From assembly GCF_023278365.1 (NCBI RefSeq), contig NZ_CP075338.1, positions 2,604,001-2,668,000 of the forward strand: a DNA stretch of 64,000 nucleotides. The letters run 5' to 3'. Each line of letters opens with the position of its first letter. Within the stretch, counting starts at the first letter, position 1. The position numbers and the translations under genes were made by a program. Below the pieces are notes generated by a model. That model was not told the origin of the DNA and made no database searches. It worked only from the letters and a program-made list of their open reading frames with translations. Positions 32,380 through 41,510 of the stretch are shown piece after piece. The stretch comes from Epilithonimonas zeae (GTDB taxonomy: Bacteria > Bacteroidota > Bacteroidia > Flavobacteriales > Weeksellaceae).

Positions 32380-32889
32380 TTAAATTATTTTAGTTTCAAA
32401 ATATTTCAATACAATCGAAATCATAAAAGCAATCAGTATCAAAGCAAGGTTTCTTTTCCTTGTATTGGTTTTAAATAATTCTTCAAATATTTTTTTGACT
32501 TTATTATAATCAAAGATTAATATGATAAAAACCAAAGCCTGATAATATATTGCTGAATTCAAGGCTACTATATCATAAATATAATCCTGAATAATGATAT
32601 TCGAAAGAATTATCGTTAACAAAATACATCCGAAAATCCTAGTCCGATTCATCAATAAACAAACGCCACCTAAAACTTCGAAAACACCAATGACTATTGG
32701 ATAAACTAGTGAATAAGAATAGAACGACCACATTAATTTGTGACCTTCTGATAAATTAGGATTATCATCACCGTCAATGCGTTGAAATTGAAGTGGTTTA
32801 GCTACTCCATAAACAATCATTGAACCAGCTACGATAAAGATAATTATCCAATAAAAGAGATAGCTAAGATTTTCTCTTGAGATTTTCAT
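32380..32889 (-). CDS. DoxX-like integral membrane protein
   Basis: The 169-residue protein has four or five hydrophobic segments (about 10-29, 58-80, 83-102, 108-127 and 147-164). MIVYGVAKPLQF near 24-35 and the layout resemble DoxX/DoxD-like membrane proteins of Bacteroidetes. The function is unknown; family members are linked loosely to redox or thiosulfate chemistry. It lies 13 nt downstream of the T9SS plug gene and probably shares its transcript. Confidence 0.6.
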   Translation of the reverse strand: MKISRENLSYLFYWIIIFIVAGSMIVYGVAKPLQFQRIDGDDNPNLSEGHKLMWSFYSYSLVYPIVIGVFEVLGGVCLLMNRTRIFGCILLTIILSNIIIQDYIYDIVALNSAIYYQALVFIILIFDYNKVKKIFEELFKTNTRKRNLALILIAFMISIVLKYFETKII

Positions 32890-32902
32890 TAATTCAGAAA
32901 AA

Positions 32903-34114
32903 TTATCTTACAGGAGTTCGGAATTCTCCATAACCAATCAAGCCATCAAAATTTCTACCAAAAGGTGTGTAGTATAAGAATGCCTGGTAAAGGTTTTCTG
33001 TTTGCCAAAAATTCCCGTTCACTTCGCCATAATTCAGTTTTCCGTCTGCTCCTTTTGTTGCGATGATGTAACTGTAAAAACCTTGCTTCAGATAAATTTT
33101 AGCAATATATTTTTGAGCTTTTTCGTCATATTGCATTTGGCTGGTTTTATCGGCTTTATAATCATTAAACATCCCAAGAACGTAGAATTCCTTATCCGAT
33201 TTCTGACTATCTAAAGCAAAATAAACCCAGGAATAATCCGCTTCTCTGTCCGCATTTCTTTCGATTCCCAAATCATTTCTACGGAAATAAAAAGCACCAT
33301 TCACGTCCGGCTGGTACTGATAATCTCCCGGATAAGCCCAAACCGGATGAAGATAAGTGTAATTTCTTCCATCGATATTTTCCGTATTAGCAACCATATC
33401 GAGAGCTTGGTTTATCACTTTATTATCAAAATAATAGAATTCATTATTTCCCGGAAAAGCTAAATTCAATTGTTGAAATAAAAGTTGGTTTCCCATTGTA
33501 GAACTTGGACGAAGATTTTTCAAAGCAATATCCCAATTGTTATTCTGAATAACACTTAATGAAAGCGATGACAGATTATTGGTAATTCCGGAACCATTAC
33601 CGATCGCCTGAATTTCAATCCTTTGTTTCAGGTTGGGATTTTTAGCATCAATAAATCTTGTAACATTGATTCCCAAATTCGCTCCGTCTTCATAGATACA
33701 AAATCGTTTTGTAAACAAAGGTTTTTCCTGAGAATCTTTGTAAACGATAATCTCATAATTTCCAGAGATTTTTGGCTGAATTTTCTCATTCGGGAAAGCT
33801 AGTTCGTAGTGCGTATATTTCTGATAAGTATTGAAAGAATATTGAAAATTCTCAATTAAAGCATTCATACTTCCATTCGCAAATTCGGTAAAAAACAAAC
33901 CGTCTTCTTCCCAATTCTTGTTGTAATGTTTGTAAGTGTATCTGTACAACTGGCTGCTGTTGGACAAATCATCAAATCTTAAAATCAATTGTCCACCTTG
34001 AGCAATAACCGGCGTTTCATCATTGGTTTTAGGATTAAAGATTTGGATACTTTTGATTTCCTGTCCAAAAGAAATTGCACTTAAAAAAAGAAAAAATAGT
34101 TTAATTACCTTCAT
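32903..34114 (-). CDS. DUF5103 type IX secretion system plug protein
   Basis: The 403-residue protein has a signal peptide (LFFLFLSAISFGQ) and the features of DUF5103: an N-terminal beta domain IKSIQIFNPKTNDETPVI, YKHYNKNWEEDGLFFTEF, a central PGNNEFYYFDNK, then GAFYFRRND and the C-terminal ending YYTPFGRNFDGLIGYGEF. In Flavobacterium johnsoniae a protein of this family plugs the SprA translocon of the type IX secretion system on the periplasmic side. A T9SS cargo gene lies at 45350-46315, in keeping with an active system. Confidence 0.8.
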   Translation of the reverse strand: MKVIKLFFLFLSAISFGQEIKSIQIFNPKTNDETPVIAQGGQLILRFDDLSNSSQLYRYTYKHYNKNWEEDGLFFTEFANGSMNALIENFQYSFNTYQKYTHYELAFPNEKIQPKISGNYEIIVYKDSQEKPLFTKRFCIYEDGANLGINVTRFIDAKNPNLKQRIEIQAIGNGSGITNNLSSLSLSVIQNNNWDIALKNLRPSSTMGNQLLFQQLNLAFPGNNEFYYFDNKVINQALDMVANTENIDGRNYTYLHPVWAYPGDYQYQPDVNGAFYFRRNDLGIERNADREADYSWVYFALDSQKSDKEFYVLGMFNDYKADKTSQMQYDEKAQKYIAKIYLKQGFYSYIIATKGADGKLNYGEVNGNFWQTENLYQAFLYYTPFGRNFDGLIGYGEFRTPVR

Positions 34115-34159
34115 CTTGCTAAGTTAATGTTTTATATTTTTACATCTAAAATAAAAAGA

Positions 34160-34798
34160 ATGTTGCATGTAAAATCCTTTGCATTTAACCCGTTTTCTGA
34201 GAATACATACGTTATTTATAACGATGAAAAGGAGGCTTTTCTTATAGATCCGGGAAATATGCCCGAAGCCGAAACCGAAACTTTGCACAGTTTCATCAAA
34301 ACAAATGAACTCAACATCAAAAATATTCTGTTGACGCACGCTCATATTGATCATATTATTGGCTTGCAATGGGCTTATGATACTTTTGATGTTCCGGTTT
34401 TTATTCATTCTGATGAGATGGAAATTCTTGACAGAGCTTCTTTCACTGCTAAAAATTATGGCTTTTTCTTTCCTGCTTTCAAAGGGGAAATTCAGCATAT
34501 TAAAGAAGGTGATAAATTAAACTTAGGTTCTGAAACCATTGAAATTTTCGACGTTCCGGGACATTCGCCGGGAACTGTTGCATTTTATAATGAAAATAAT
34601 GGATTTGTAATTTCTGGCGATGCGCTTTTTATGATGAGCATTGGAAGAACCGACCTTCACAAAGGCGATTATAACCAATTAATTTCAAGTATTAAAAGTA
34701 AATTACTGACTTTGCAAGAAAATACAAAAGTTTACAGCGGACACGGAGAACCGACATCGATTGGTTTTGAAAAAGAGCATAATCCTTTTCTTAAATAA
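34160..34798 (+). CDS. MBL-fold metallo-hydrolase (glyoxalase II-like)
   Basis: The start at ATG 34160 gives 212 residues; an upstream ATG at 34127 adds 11 residues unlike the family. The metallo-beta-lactamase signature THAHIDHI lies near 63-70, followed by PGHSPGTVAFY, ISGDALFMMSIGRTDL and a final SGHGEPTSIGFEK. Such proteins hydrolyse thioesters such as hydroxyacyl-glutathione; in a bacillithiol producer the thiol carrier may differ. It is divergent from the T9SS plug gene. Confidence 0.87.
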   Translation: MLHVKSFAFNPFSENTYVIYNDEKEAFLIDPGNMPEAETETLHSFIKTNELNIKNILLTHAHIDHIIGLQWAYDTFDVPVFIHSDEMEILDRASFTAKNYGFFFPAFKGEIQHIKEGDKLNLGSETIEIFDVPGHSPGTVAFYNENNGFVISGDALFMMSIGRTDLHKGDYNQLISSIKSKLLTLQENTKVYSGHGEPTSIGFEKEHNPFLK

Positions 34799-34810
34799 AT
34801 TTGATTAGTT

Positions 34811-35566
34811 ATGAAATACAAGATTTTATTTTTCTTTTTATTGATTTCCAGTGTTGTATTTTCTCAAAACGAAAAGCTGGATAAAACTAAAACAGAGAAC
34901 ATTCAGAAAGTAATTAAGTTATTTCAGACTAAAAATATTGACGGAATTACTAAAATCGTTAATTATCCTCTGAGACGAGAATATCCAATTCCTGATGTCA
35001 AAAACGAGGCTGATTTCAAGAAGAGATTCAATCAGATTTTTGATGCGAAAATCATTAATAAAATTTCAAATTCCAAAATTGAGCAATGGTCAGAAGTTGG
35101 CTGGCGAGGAATAATGCTTGATAATGGAGATTTGTGGATTGATACAAATGGAAGAATTACAGCACTGAATTATCAAAGTCCATTCGAAACAAATCAAAAA
35201 AATACCATTATTGTTAACGAAAAGAAAAATCTATTTTCCACTTTGAGACAATATAAATCGCCAGTTTATAAATTGACAACTAAAAGTTATTTGATTAGAA
35301 TTGATGAATTGAGCAATGGGAAATACCGTTATGCCTCTTGGAAATCAGGCAAAAAAGAATCTACAAAACCCGATTTGATTCTGACTAATGGTGAAATCAG
35401 AATGGAAGGAAGCGGCGGTAATCATACCATTACTTTCAAAAAAGGCGAGTTCAGTTACATTATTTACAGAGGAATTATTGGCGAAAAAGATGCACCGGAA
35501 ATCGATTTGACCGTTGAACAAAACAATAAAGTTATCCTACAACAAGACGGAAAATTGATACAATAG
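34811..35566 (+). CDS. Secreted protein of unknown function
   Basis: The 251-residue protein has a signal peptide (ILFFFLLISSVVFSQ, cleavage near 19). The mature part has an alpha-beta N-terminal half resembling the NTF2-like shape of many small envelope proteins (IQKVIKLFQTKNIDGITKI, then FNQIFDAKIIN), followed by beta-rich sequence. I do not recognise a named family. It starts 12 nt after the MBL hydrolase, probably in one transcript. Confidence 0.6.
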   Translation: MKYKILFFFLLISSVVFSQNEKLDKTKTENIQKVIKLFQTKNIDGITKIVNYPLRREYPIPDVKNEADFKKRFNQIFDAKIINKISNSKIEQWSEVGWRGIMLDNGDLWIDTNGRITALNYQSPFETNQKNTIIVNEKKNLFSTLRQYKSPVYKLTTKSYLIRIDELSNGKYRYASWKSGKKESTKPDLILTNGEIRMEGSGGNHTITFKKGEFSYIIYRGIIGEKDAPEIDLTVEQNNKVILQQDGKLIQ

Positions 35567-35573
35567 TTTATGT

Positions 35574-35598
35574 TGTCAGGCTGAGGCTCTCGAAGCCC
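35574..35598 (-). repeat. Short dispersed repeat copy
   Basis: On the minus strand GGGCTTCGAGAGCCTCAGC followed by CTGACA resembles the roughly 27-nt repeats at 2285-2311, 6191-6217 and 38374-38400. It stands alone here, not nested in a longer element. Confidence 0.5.
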
Positions 35599-35608
35599 AT
35601 TAATAAAA

Positions 35609-35634
35609 AAACGCTTCCAAAATTGGAAGCGTTT
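35609..35634. terminator. Bidirectional terminator between the secreted protein and pckA
   Basis: AAACGCTTCC (35609-35618) and GGAAGCGTTT (35625-35634) form a 10-bp stem with flanking A-run and T-rich tail, serving convergent genes. Confidence 0.87.
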
Positions 35635-35640
35635 CTATTT

Positions 35641-37254
35641 TTAATCCTGATGAACCTTTGATAAAATCGGTCCCGAAGAAACCAATTCCAGAGCTTCGTC
35701 ATTATCTGTAAATTGCTCAAAATACTTGATATATCTCGCCGCTAAATCTTTAGCCTTAGCTTCCCAATCAGAATTATTCTCATAAGTATCTCTTGGATCC
35801 AAGATGTTTTCAGAAACATTTGGTAATGCAACAGGGAATTCCAAATTCATTACAGGTACTTTATTAGTTGCTGCTTTATCAATGCTTCCATCAATAATAG
35901 CATCGATAATCGCTCTGGTATCTTTAAGAGAAATTCTCTTTCCAGTTCCGTTCCAGCCTGTATTTACCAAATAAGCTTTCGCGCCGTGCTCCTTCATTTT
36001 TCCAATCAACGTTTTGGAATACATCGTTGGATGCAATGTCAAAAATGCTTCTCCAAATGCCGGTGAAAAAGAAGGTGTCGGTTCTGTGATACCGCGTTCT
36101 GTTCCTGCTAATTTTGATGTATATCCGCAAAGGAAATGGTATTGCGCTTGTTGGTCTGTCAGGATAGAAACCGGAGGCAAAACACCGAATGCATCAGCCG
36201 ACAAATAAATGATTTTACTCGCGTGACCAGCTTTGGAAGGCAGAACAATTTTGCTGATATGATAAATTGGATAGGAAACTCTTGTATTTTCCGTAATCGA
36301 ACCATCAGCATAATCTACATTCCCTTCGTCGTCCGTAACCACATTTTCCAATAATGCATCTCTTCTGATTGCACCATAGATATCCGGTTCTTTTTCTTTA
36401 CTCAAGTCAATTACTTTTGCGTAGCAACCACCTTCGTAATTGAAAACACCGTTGTTATCCCAACCGTGCTCGTCATCACCAATCAGATAACGTTTTGGGT
36501 CTGCAGAAAGCGTTGTTTTACCTGTTCCGGAAAGTCCAAAGAAAACCGCTACATCGCCGTCCTCACCTACGTTTGCTGAACAATGCATAGAAGCCATTCC
36601 TTTCAAAGGAAGGTAATAATTCATTATTGCAAACATCCCTTTTTTCATTTCTCCGCCGTACCAAGTTCCACCGATAATCTGCATTTTCTTAGTCAAATCG
36701 AACATTACAAAAACTTCAGAATTAAGTCCGTGTTGTTCCCAATTTGGATTGACAGATTCGGAAGAATTAATCACTACAAAATCCGGCTCGCCATAATTTT
36801 GAAGGTCATAATGAGAAGGACGAATAAACATATTCATCACAAAATGAGCTTGCCAGGCCACTTTTGTCACGAACCTCACTTTCAGTCTTGTATCCTCATT
36901 AGAACCACAAAATGTATCAATAACGTAGATTCTGTCGCCGGAAAGGTCTTTGGTAACGATGTCTTTTAACTCATCAAAAACTTCGACTGTAGTTGGACGA
37001 TTGATATTGCCGTCCCACCAAATCGTATCCTGAGTGATATTGTCTTTTACAATATATCTGTCTTTTGGAGACCTGCCGGTAAAAATTCCCGTTTTTACAG
37101 CCACAGCTCCCGACTTTGTCAAAACGCCTTTAGCAAATCCGGAATTATTCGGATCCATTTCCGCCTGAAAAATTTCTTCGTAAGTTGGATTGTGGATGAT
37201 TTCTTTCGGATTGAAAATACCTTGACGTTCAAGATAAGATTTTAACTTGTCCAT
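35641..37254 (-). CDS. pckA: Phosphoenolpyruvate carboxykinase (ATP)
   Basis: The 537-residue enzyme converts oxaloacetate and ATP to phosphoenolpyruvate, the entry step of gluconeogenesis. It shows [17 protein letters not shown] near 52-68, the kinase-1a P-loop [16 protein letters not shown] near 240-255, the metal-site DDEHGWD, and the late [12 protein letters not shown]. Length matches the ATP-dependent class. Single gene with its own terminator. Confidence 0.96.
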   Translation of the reverse strand: MDKLKSYLERQGIFNPKEIIHNPTYEEIFQAEMDPNNSGFAKGVLTKSGAVAVKTGIFTGRSPKDRYIVKDNITQDTIWWDGNINRPTTVEVFDELKDIVTKDLSGDRIYVIDTFCGSNEDTRLKVRFVTKVAWQAHFVMNMFIRPSHYDLQNYGEPDFVVINSSESVNPNWEQHGLNSEVFVMFDLTKKMQIIGGTWYGGEMKKGMFAIMNYYLPLKGMASMHCSANVGEDGDVAVFFGLSGTGKTTLSADPKRYLIGDDEHGWDNNGVFNYEGGCYAKVIDLSKEKEPDIYGAIRRDALLENVVTDDEGNVDYADGSITENTRVSYPIYHISKIVLPSKAGHASKIIYLSADAFGVLPPVSILTDQQAQYHFLCGYTSKLAGTERGITEPTPSFSPAFGEAFLTLHPTMYSKTLIGKMKEHGAKAYLVNTGWNGTGKRISLKDTRAIIDAIIDGSIDKAATNKVPVMNLEFPVALPNVSENILDPRDTYENNSDWEAKAKDLAARYIKYFEQFTDNDEALELVSSGPILSKVHQD

Positions 37255-37372
37255 TTTTAATTTTTTTTGAAGATTAAAGGTGTTGCGACAAATGTAAAAA
37301 TATCAGCGAATTATCAAAGTTTTTATAAACTGACATTCATCAGTTAAAATAAAATTTATAATTAGTTAATAA

Positions 37373-38275
37373 TCAATTAATTAAATCTGACCAAGGAAAT
37401 ATTTTGGAGAAACCTTGCTTTTTGAAATAGCTTTCATAATCTCCAAATTTGGACGCAAGAACGAAATCTCCACCCCAAGCTCCCAAACTTTTGACAAAGC
37501 TCAGGCAATTTTGGAAATATTTTTCTTTTACAGTTGGGATTCCGAGAAAATCAGACAGTTTTTGCTCGTGAATTGTCATTAATTCTGAAAATTCTTCCAA
37601 ATTTTGACTATTGACAATCATTTTGGTTAATTTAGAATAGTCATTGATTAATTCCGTTGAAGTTGGCTTAGACTTGTAATGAGAAATCCCTTCTCTCGTA
37701 TCTTGTTTTTGATTGAGATGAATGAAAATCAGTTCATTTTTAAAACTCGGATTGAAATCAATTTTATGATAAGTCCTTTCCGGAAAACGGCTGTAGAGAA
37801 CTGCAGATTTTTCTTTGGCAACAGCAACGTCATAACCACTTCCGCCTAAACTGATTTCGTTCAGAATAAAAGCATCGATATTTGCCCACTCTGCAAGATT
37901 ATTCATCAAGGTAGAACTGCTTCCTAAGCCGAAGTCTGAAGGAAACTGGAGATTGGTTTTGATGTGATAAGAAGTATCACTTTTTAGTTTGGTATCAGAA
38001 AGATTCTGAACATTTTTGAGTGTTTTAAGAATGAACTCCGAAGCTTTGGAATCATTGGTTTCGAAGATTTCCCAATTTTTATAATTGATAACAGCTTTGA
38101 GCCATAATTGATTCTGATGATAAGCTTCCCAAACAATCAATGACTTCTGGTTTTCATTCTCTGTATAAAAAAGCTCTTGTCCCAGCTTTGTTGGAACAGC
38201 CAAGACAAGAGCGCCATCAACAGCAACATATTCTGAGGTAAGCATTAACTTGCCTGGTGAAAATATCCTGTTCAT
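37373..38275 (-). CDS. GYDIA family GHMP kinase
   Basis: The 300-residue protein has the GHMP fold: N-terminal FSPGKLMLTSEYVAVDGALVL, the ATP-binding glycine-serine loop DFGLGSSSTLMNN near 114-126, and the family hallmark GGSGYDVAVAKEKSAVLY. This Bacteroidetes group lies close to mevalonate-pathway kinases; the substrate is not proven. The flanking intergenic region carries repeat element E3. Confidence 0.85.
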   Translation of the reverse strand: MNRIFSPGKLMLTSEYVAVDGALVLAVPTKLGQELFYTENENQKSLIVWEAYHQNQLWLKAVINYKNWEIFETNDSKASEFILKTLKNVQNLSDTKLKSDTSYHIKTNLQFPSDFGLGSSSTLMNNLAEWANIDAFILNEISLGGSGYDVAVAKEKSAVLYSRFPERTYHKIDFNPSFKNELIFIHLNQKQDTREGISHYKSKPTSTELINDYSKLTKMIVNSQNLEEFSELMTIHEQKLSDFLGIPTVKEKYFQNCLSFVKSLGAWGGDFVLASKFGDYESYFKKQGFSKIFPWSDLIN

Positions 38276-38315
38276 TTGTTGATTATTTTAATTTATTTTA
38301 AACGTAGAATCTTAT

Positions 38316-38426
38316 GCAGCCCGACTTGAGCGGAAATCCTTTTTGCTTTTTTGCTAAAAATTAAAAAGATTGGGAGCCCTTCGACTTCGCTCAGGATAAA
38401 CTACAGGCGGATTAAGCTGCTCTAAA
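38316..38426 (+). repeat. Dispersed intergenic element, copy E3
   Basis: GCAGC (38316-38320) pairs with GCTGC (38416-38420). Inside lie GACTTGAGCGG, AATCCTTTTTGC and the loop-closing GCTTTTTTGC. It closely matches copy E4 (43119-43222) and shares the AGCCC...GCGG-nA-TCCTTTTT core with E1 and E2. Its loop (38374-38400) carries a short repeat with TTCGACTTCGCTCAGGAT. Confidence 0.75.
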
Positions 38427-38436
38427 AATTCTATTC

Positions 38437-39312
38437 TTAGATTGCAGAAGCAACCGTTACTTCCGGATTGATTTTCTTAATCAAACCTTGAAGTGTTTTT
38501 CCGGGTCCAACTTCTATAAAATTAGTTGCACCGTCTTTTATCATATTTTGAACACTCTGAGTCCATTTTACAGGACCAGTCAACTGAGCAATCAAATTTT
38601 TCTTGATTTCTTCTGGGTCAGAAACTGCAGTTGTCGTGATATTCTGATAAACCGGAATTGTTGCTTTACGGAAATTCGTTTTTTCAATCGCCGCTGCCAA
38701 TCTCTCTTGAGCAGGCATCATCAATGGCGAATGGAAAGCGCCGTTAACAGGCAATAATAAAGCTCTCTTTGCGCCAGCCGCTTTCAAAGCTTCACAAGCT
38801 TTTTCTACAGACGCTGTTTCTCCGGAAATTACCAATTGTCCAGGACAGTTATAATTGGCAGGAACTACGATTCCCTCGATTTCTGCACAGATTTCTTCAA
38901 CCTTTGCATCTTCCAGACCAAGAATTGCAGCCATAGAACTTGGGTTGATATCACAAGCCATCTGCATTGCTTGTGCTCTTTCAGAAACTAACCTCAGTCC
39001 GTCTTCGAAAGATAAAACGCCGTTGGCAACCAAAGCAGAAAATTCTCCTAAAGAATGTCCGGCAACCATTTCTGCGCCCAAACCGTTAGCTACTTTTACA
39101 GCAGCAACCGAGTGCAGGAAAATAGCTGGTTGAGTTACGCTGGTTTTTTTAAGGTCTTCGTCTGTCCCATTGAACATTACTGAGACAATATCAAAACCAA
39201 GAATATCATTGGCAGAATCCATCAGATCTTTCACGTCTTTTCGGGAATCGTACAATTCTTTTCCCATCCCGACAAACTGTGAACCCTGCCCAGGAAATAC
39301 AAGTGCTTTCAT
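38437..39312 (-). CDS. fabD: Malonyl-CoA:ACP transacylase
   Basis: The 291-residue enzyme moves malonyl groups to acyl carrier protein for fatty-acid elongation. It has FPGQGSQFVGMG at the N-terminus, the nucleophile Ser87 in GHSLGEFSA, the malonyl-binding Arg112 in SERAQAMQ, and His194 in NGAFHSPLM. Length and motifs are normal. It is transcribed alone on the minus strand; E3 lies just downstream. Confidence 0.95.
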   Translation of the reverse strand: MKALVFPGQGSQFVGMGKELYDSRKDVKDLMDSANDILGFDIVSVMFNGTDEDLKKTSVTQPAIFLHSVAAVKVANGLGAEMVAGHSLGEFSALVANGVLSFEDGLRLVSERAQAMQMACDINPSSMAAILGLEDAKVEEICAEIEGIVVPANYNCPGQLVISGETASVEKACEALKAAGAKRALLLPVNGAFHSPLMMPAQERLAAAIEKTNFRKATIPVYQNITTTAVSDPEEIKKNLIAQLTGPVKWTQSVQNMIKDGATNFIEVGPGKTLQGLIKKINPEVTVASAI

Positions 39313-39321
39313 ATATTTATA

Positions 39322-39447
39322 AATGATAATTGATGAATTATAAATAATTGATTCATCAATGTTTTAAAAATTTTATTCTAATACTAATATTTTGAATGCT
39401 TGAGCTACAAAATAATTGAAATAGCGAATCTTGAATCAATTATCATT
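39322..39447. repeat. AT-rich inverted repeat in the fabD upstream region
   Basis: AATGATAATTGAT (39322-39334) and ATCAATTATCATT (39435-39447) are perfect 13-bp inverses about 100 nt apart. The interval also holds AATTGATTCATCAAT-type palindromes. The second arm ends before the stop of the next gene. Confidence 0.55.
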
Positions 39448-39465
39448 CATCGCTTATCAACTATA

Positions 39466-41472
39466 TTACTGCATCAATCTCACAACTCTGTAGCCGTTGT
39501 TGATATAAGCGCCGTTTGGTTTTGCTTTTACAAACTCGAATTTTGTAGCGAGTTGCGTTTGCGATTTGCCAATTTGTTTGAAAATTTCTCCTTTTTTATT
39601 TTCTCTCGTTAGCATATCATTCATCACATCGAAACCGATTACCGCATATTTTGAAGGTGTTTTGCAGTATTTTGCTTTGTAGGCAGCAAGAATTTCTTTT
39701 TCGAAATCTCCGTCATAATTGATTTTTCTATCCATCAGATAAACCAAACTCGCTTTTGAAAGGTCATCCACATTTTTCTCAAAACTTGGACTGTAGAACA
39801 TACTGAATGCTTTTACACCTTCTGTCTGTTTTCCAAGATTAATGATTTTGGAAGCAAAAGCCGCACCTGCAGACTCGTCATCGTCCGCAAGAATGGCAAT
39901 CACAGGAACCGATTGTCCAGTCATCATATTATTTTCCAGCTGAATTTCTGATGAAGAATTAACGATAACTACATTTGGTTTTGATAACGATTTTTCCAAT
40001 CCGGCTTTAATTGCATTGGCGTTTGCTTTGGAATTATCTGAAACAATGTAGATTTTTTGGTCTTGATAAACCTGACCAACTTCTTTCACGATTCTGTCCG
40101 AATAAACTGAATTTTCAGTTTCGATGATAATCAAATTGCTGTAATCAAAAAGGTCCTCTGAATTTGCGAATGGCGCAACGACAGGAATTTTTTTATCATT
40201 GACGAATCTTAAAACTTCAAGAACACTTGATTTGAAAAAAGGTCCGACAATCAAATCCGTATTATCAGGATTCAGTTGAGAAAGACTGTTTTTGAAAGTC
40301 GTTTCATTTCCGGCGTCTACAACTTTGATGTCCAGTTTTTGTCCGTTGGTTGCATTTCTCTCAGCTGCTAATTTGGCGCCTGTCAAGAAATCCATAGACA
40401 TTGTTCTGTACTTTGCATCATTAGCATCAAACCCGAAAGGCAACATCAAAACAACACTCAAAACATCACCTGCTTTTTTAGAATACATCGGATCTTGCTT
40501 CTTGATTTTCAAAGTCATCCCGGCTTTCAAACCATCGGCAAGATTTGGATTAAGGCTAATCAATTGGTCCAACGTTACATTGAATCTGTTCATAATACTG
40601 AACATTGTATCGCCATTTTGAACTGTGTAAGTTACATAATCATCTTCTGAAAAAGCTGTGTTTGACGAGTTTTTCACAGGTTCGGAAACCGTAGTCTGTC
40701 TTGTTGTTTCCGTCACCGGAGCCGATGTAGTATTACTTTGAAAGTTATCTTCAACCTTGATAGAATTATTAGAAGAAGTTGCAACAGAATCTGAACCAGA
40801 AACTCTAATCGCTTCGCCTGGTTTCAAACCTGTTGTTTCCAATCCTGGATTCAAAGCAAATAATTGCTTTTGTGTTAGGTTGAATTGTCTCGATATTTTA
40901 TAATAATTATCTTTTGCCTGAACAACGTATAAACCTTTATCTGGAGAAGTAGTTTCAGTTTTAGTTACTGTTTTTACTTCAGCCGGTTTTTCTGTTGTGG
41001 TTGTTGTAGTCTGAACAACTGCTGCTGCAGGCACAGAACCACCAAATTTCTGGATATTATCTAATGGCAAAGTAATTTTGTCCCCGATTTTCATATGAGA
41101 ATCTAATTCAGGGTTTAGTTTTCTAAGGTCTGCCTCAGAAATCTGATACTGTTTTGTGATTCCGTAAATTGTTTGCTTTGGCTGTAAGGTAATGGTTCCT
41201 GTTTTTTCTGTTTTAGACACAGAAGTTGCAGTTGCTGGCGTTGAAGATACAGCTTTTGTACCGCTGCCTCCTTTTGAAACAACGATAACATCGCCGATTT
41301 TCAGCCCATTATCTTTTGCGGAAGGATTCATCCGATACAATTCATCTACCGTCAAACCATATTGTTTGGAAATCCCATAAGGCGTTTCCTTAGCTAAAAC
41401 GGTGTGGGTTTTCTGCGCAGAAAGCCCCAAAAAGCTGATAAGTCCCGATAAAATGAAAATCTTTTTAATCAT
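39466..41472 (-). CDS. Secreted protein with four LysM domains and a periplasmic-binding-like domain
   Basis: The 668-residue protein starts with a signal peptide (IFILSGLISFLGLSAQ). Four LysM modules follow at about 22-67, 94-138, 181-225 and 280-326, for example ITKQYQISEADLRKLNPEL and IMNRFNVTLDQLISLNPNL. From about 335 a type-I periplasmic-binding-like fold follows, with VVLMLPFGFDANDA and DLIVGPFFKSSVLEVL. It probably binds peptidoglycan through LysM and senses or handles an unknown ligand. No ABC transporter partner is nearby. Confidence 0.82.
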   Translation of the reverse strand: MIKKIFILSGLISFLGLSAQKTHTVLAKETPYGISKQYGLTVDELYRMNPSAKDNGLKIGDVIVVSKGGSGTKAVSSTPATATSVSKTEKTGTITLQPKQTIYGITKQYQISEADLRKLNPELDSHMKIGDKITLPLDNIQKFGGSVPAAAVVQTTTTTTEKPAEVKTVTKTETTSPDKGLYVVQAKDNYYKISRQFNLTQKQLFALNPGLETTGLKPGEAIRVSGSDSVATSSNNSIKVEDNFQSNTTSAPVTETTRQTTVSEPVKNSSNTAFSEDDYVTYTVQNGDTMFSIMNRFNVTLDQLISLNPNLADGLKAGMTLKIKKQDPMYSKKAGDVLSVVLMLPFGFDANDAKYRTMSMDFLTGAKLAAERNATNGQKLDIKVVDAGNETTFKNSLSQLNPDNTDLIVGPFFKSSVLEVLRFVNDKKIPVVAPFANSEDLFDYSNLIIIETENSVYSDRIVKEVGQVYQDQKIYIVSDNSKANANAIKAGLEKSLSKPNVVIVNSSSEIQLENNMMTGQSVPVIAILADDDESAGAAFASKIINLGKQTEGVKAFSMFYSPSFEKNVDDLSKASLVYLMDRKINYDGDFEKEILAAYKAKYCKTPSKYAVIGFDVMNDMLTRENKKGEIFKQIGKSQTQLATKFEFVKAKPNGAYINNGYRVVRLMQ

Positions 41473-41510
41473 CCTTTTCTTTATATGGTTACAAAAATAA
41501 TGCTTTCATT

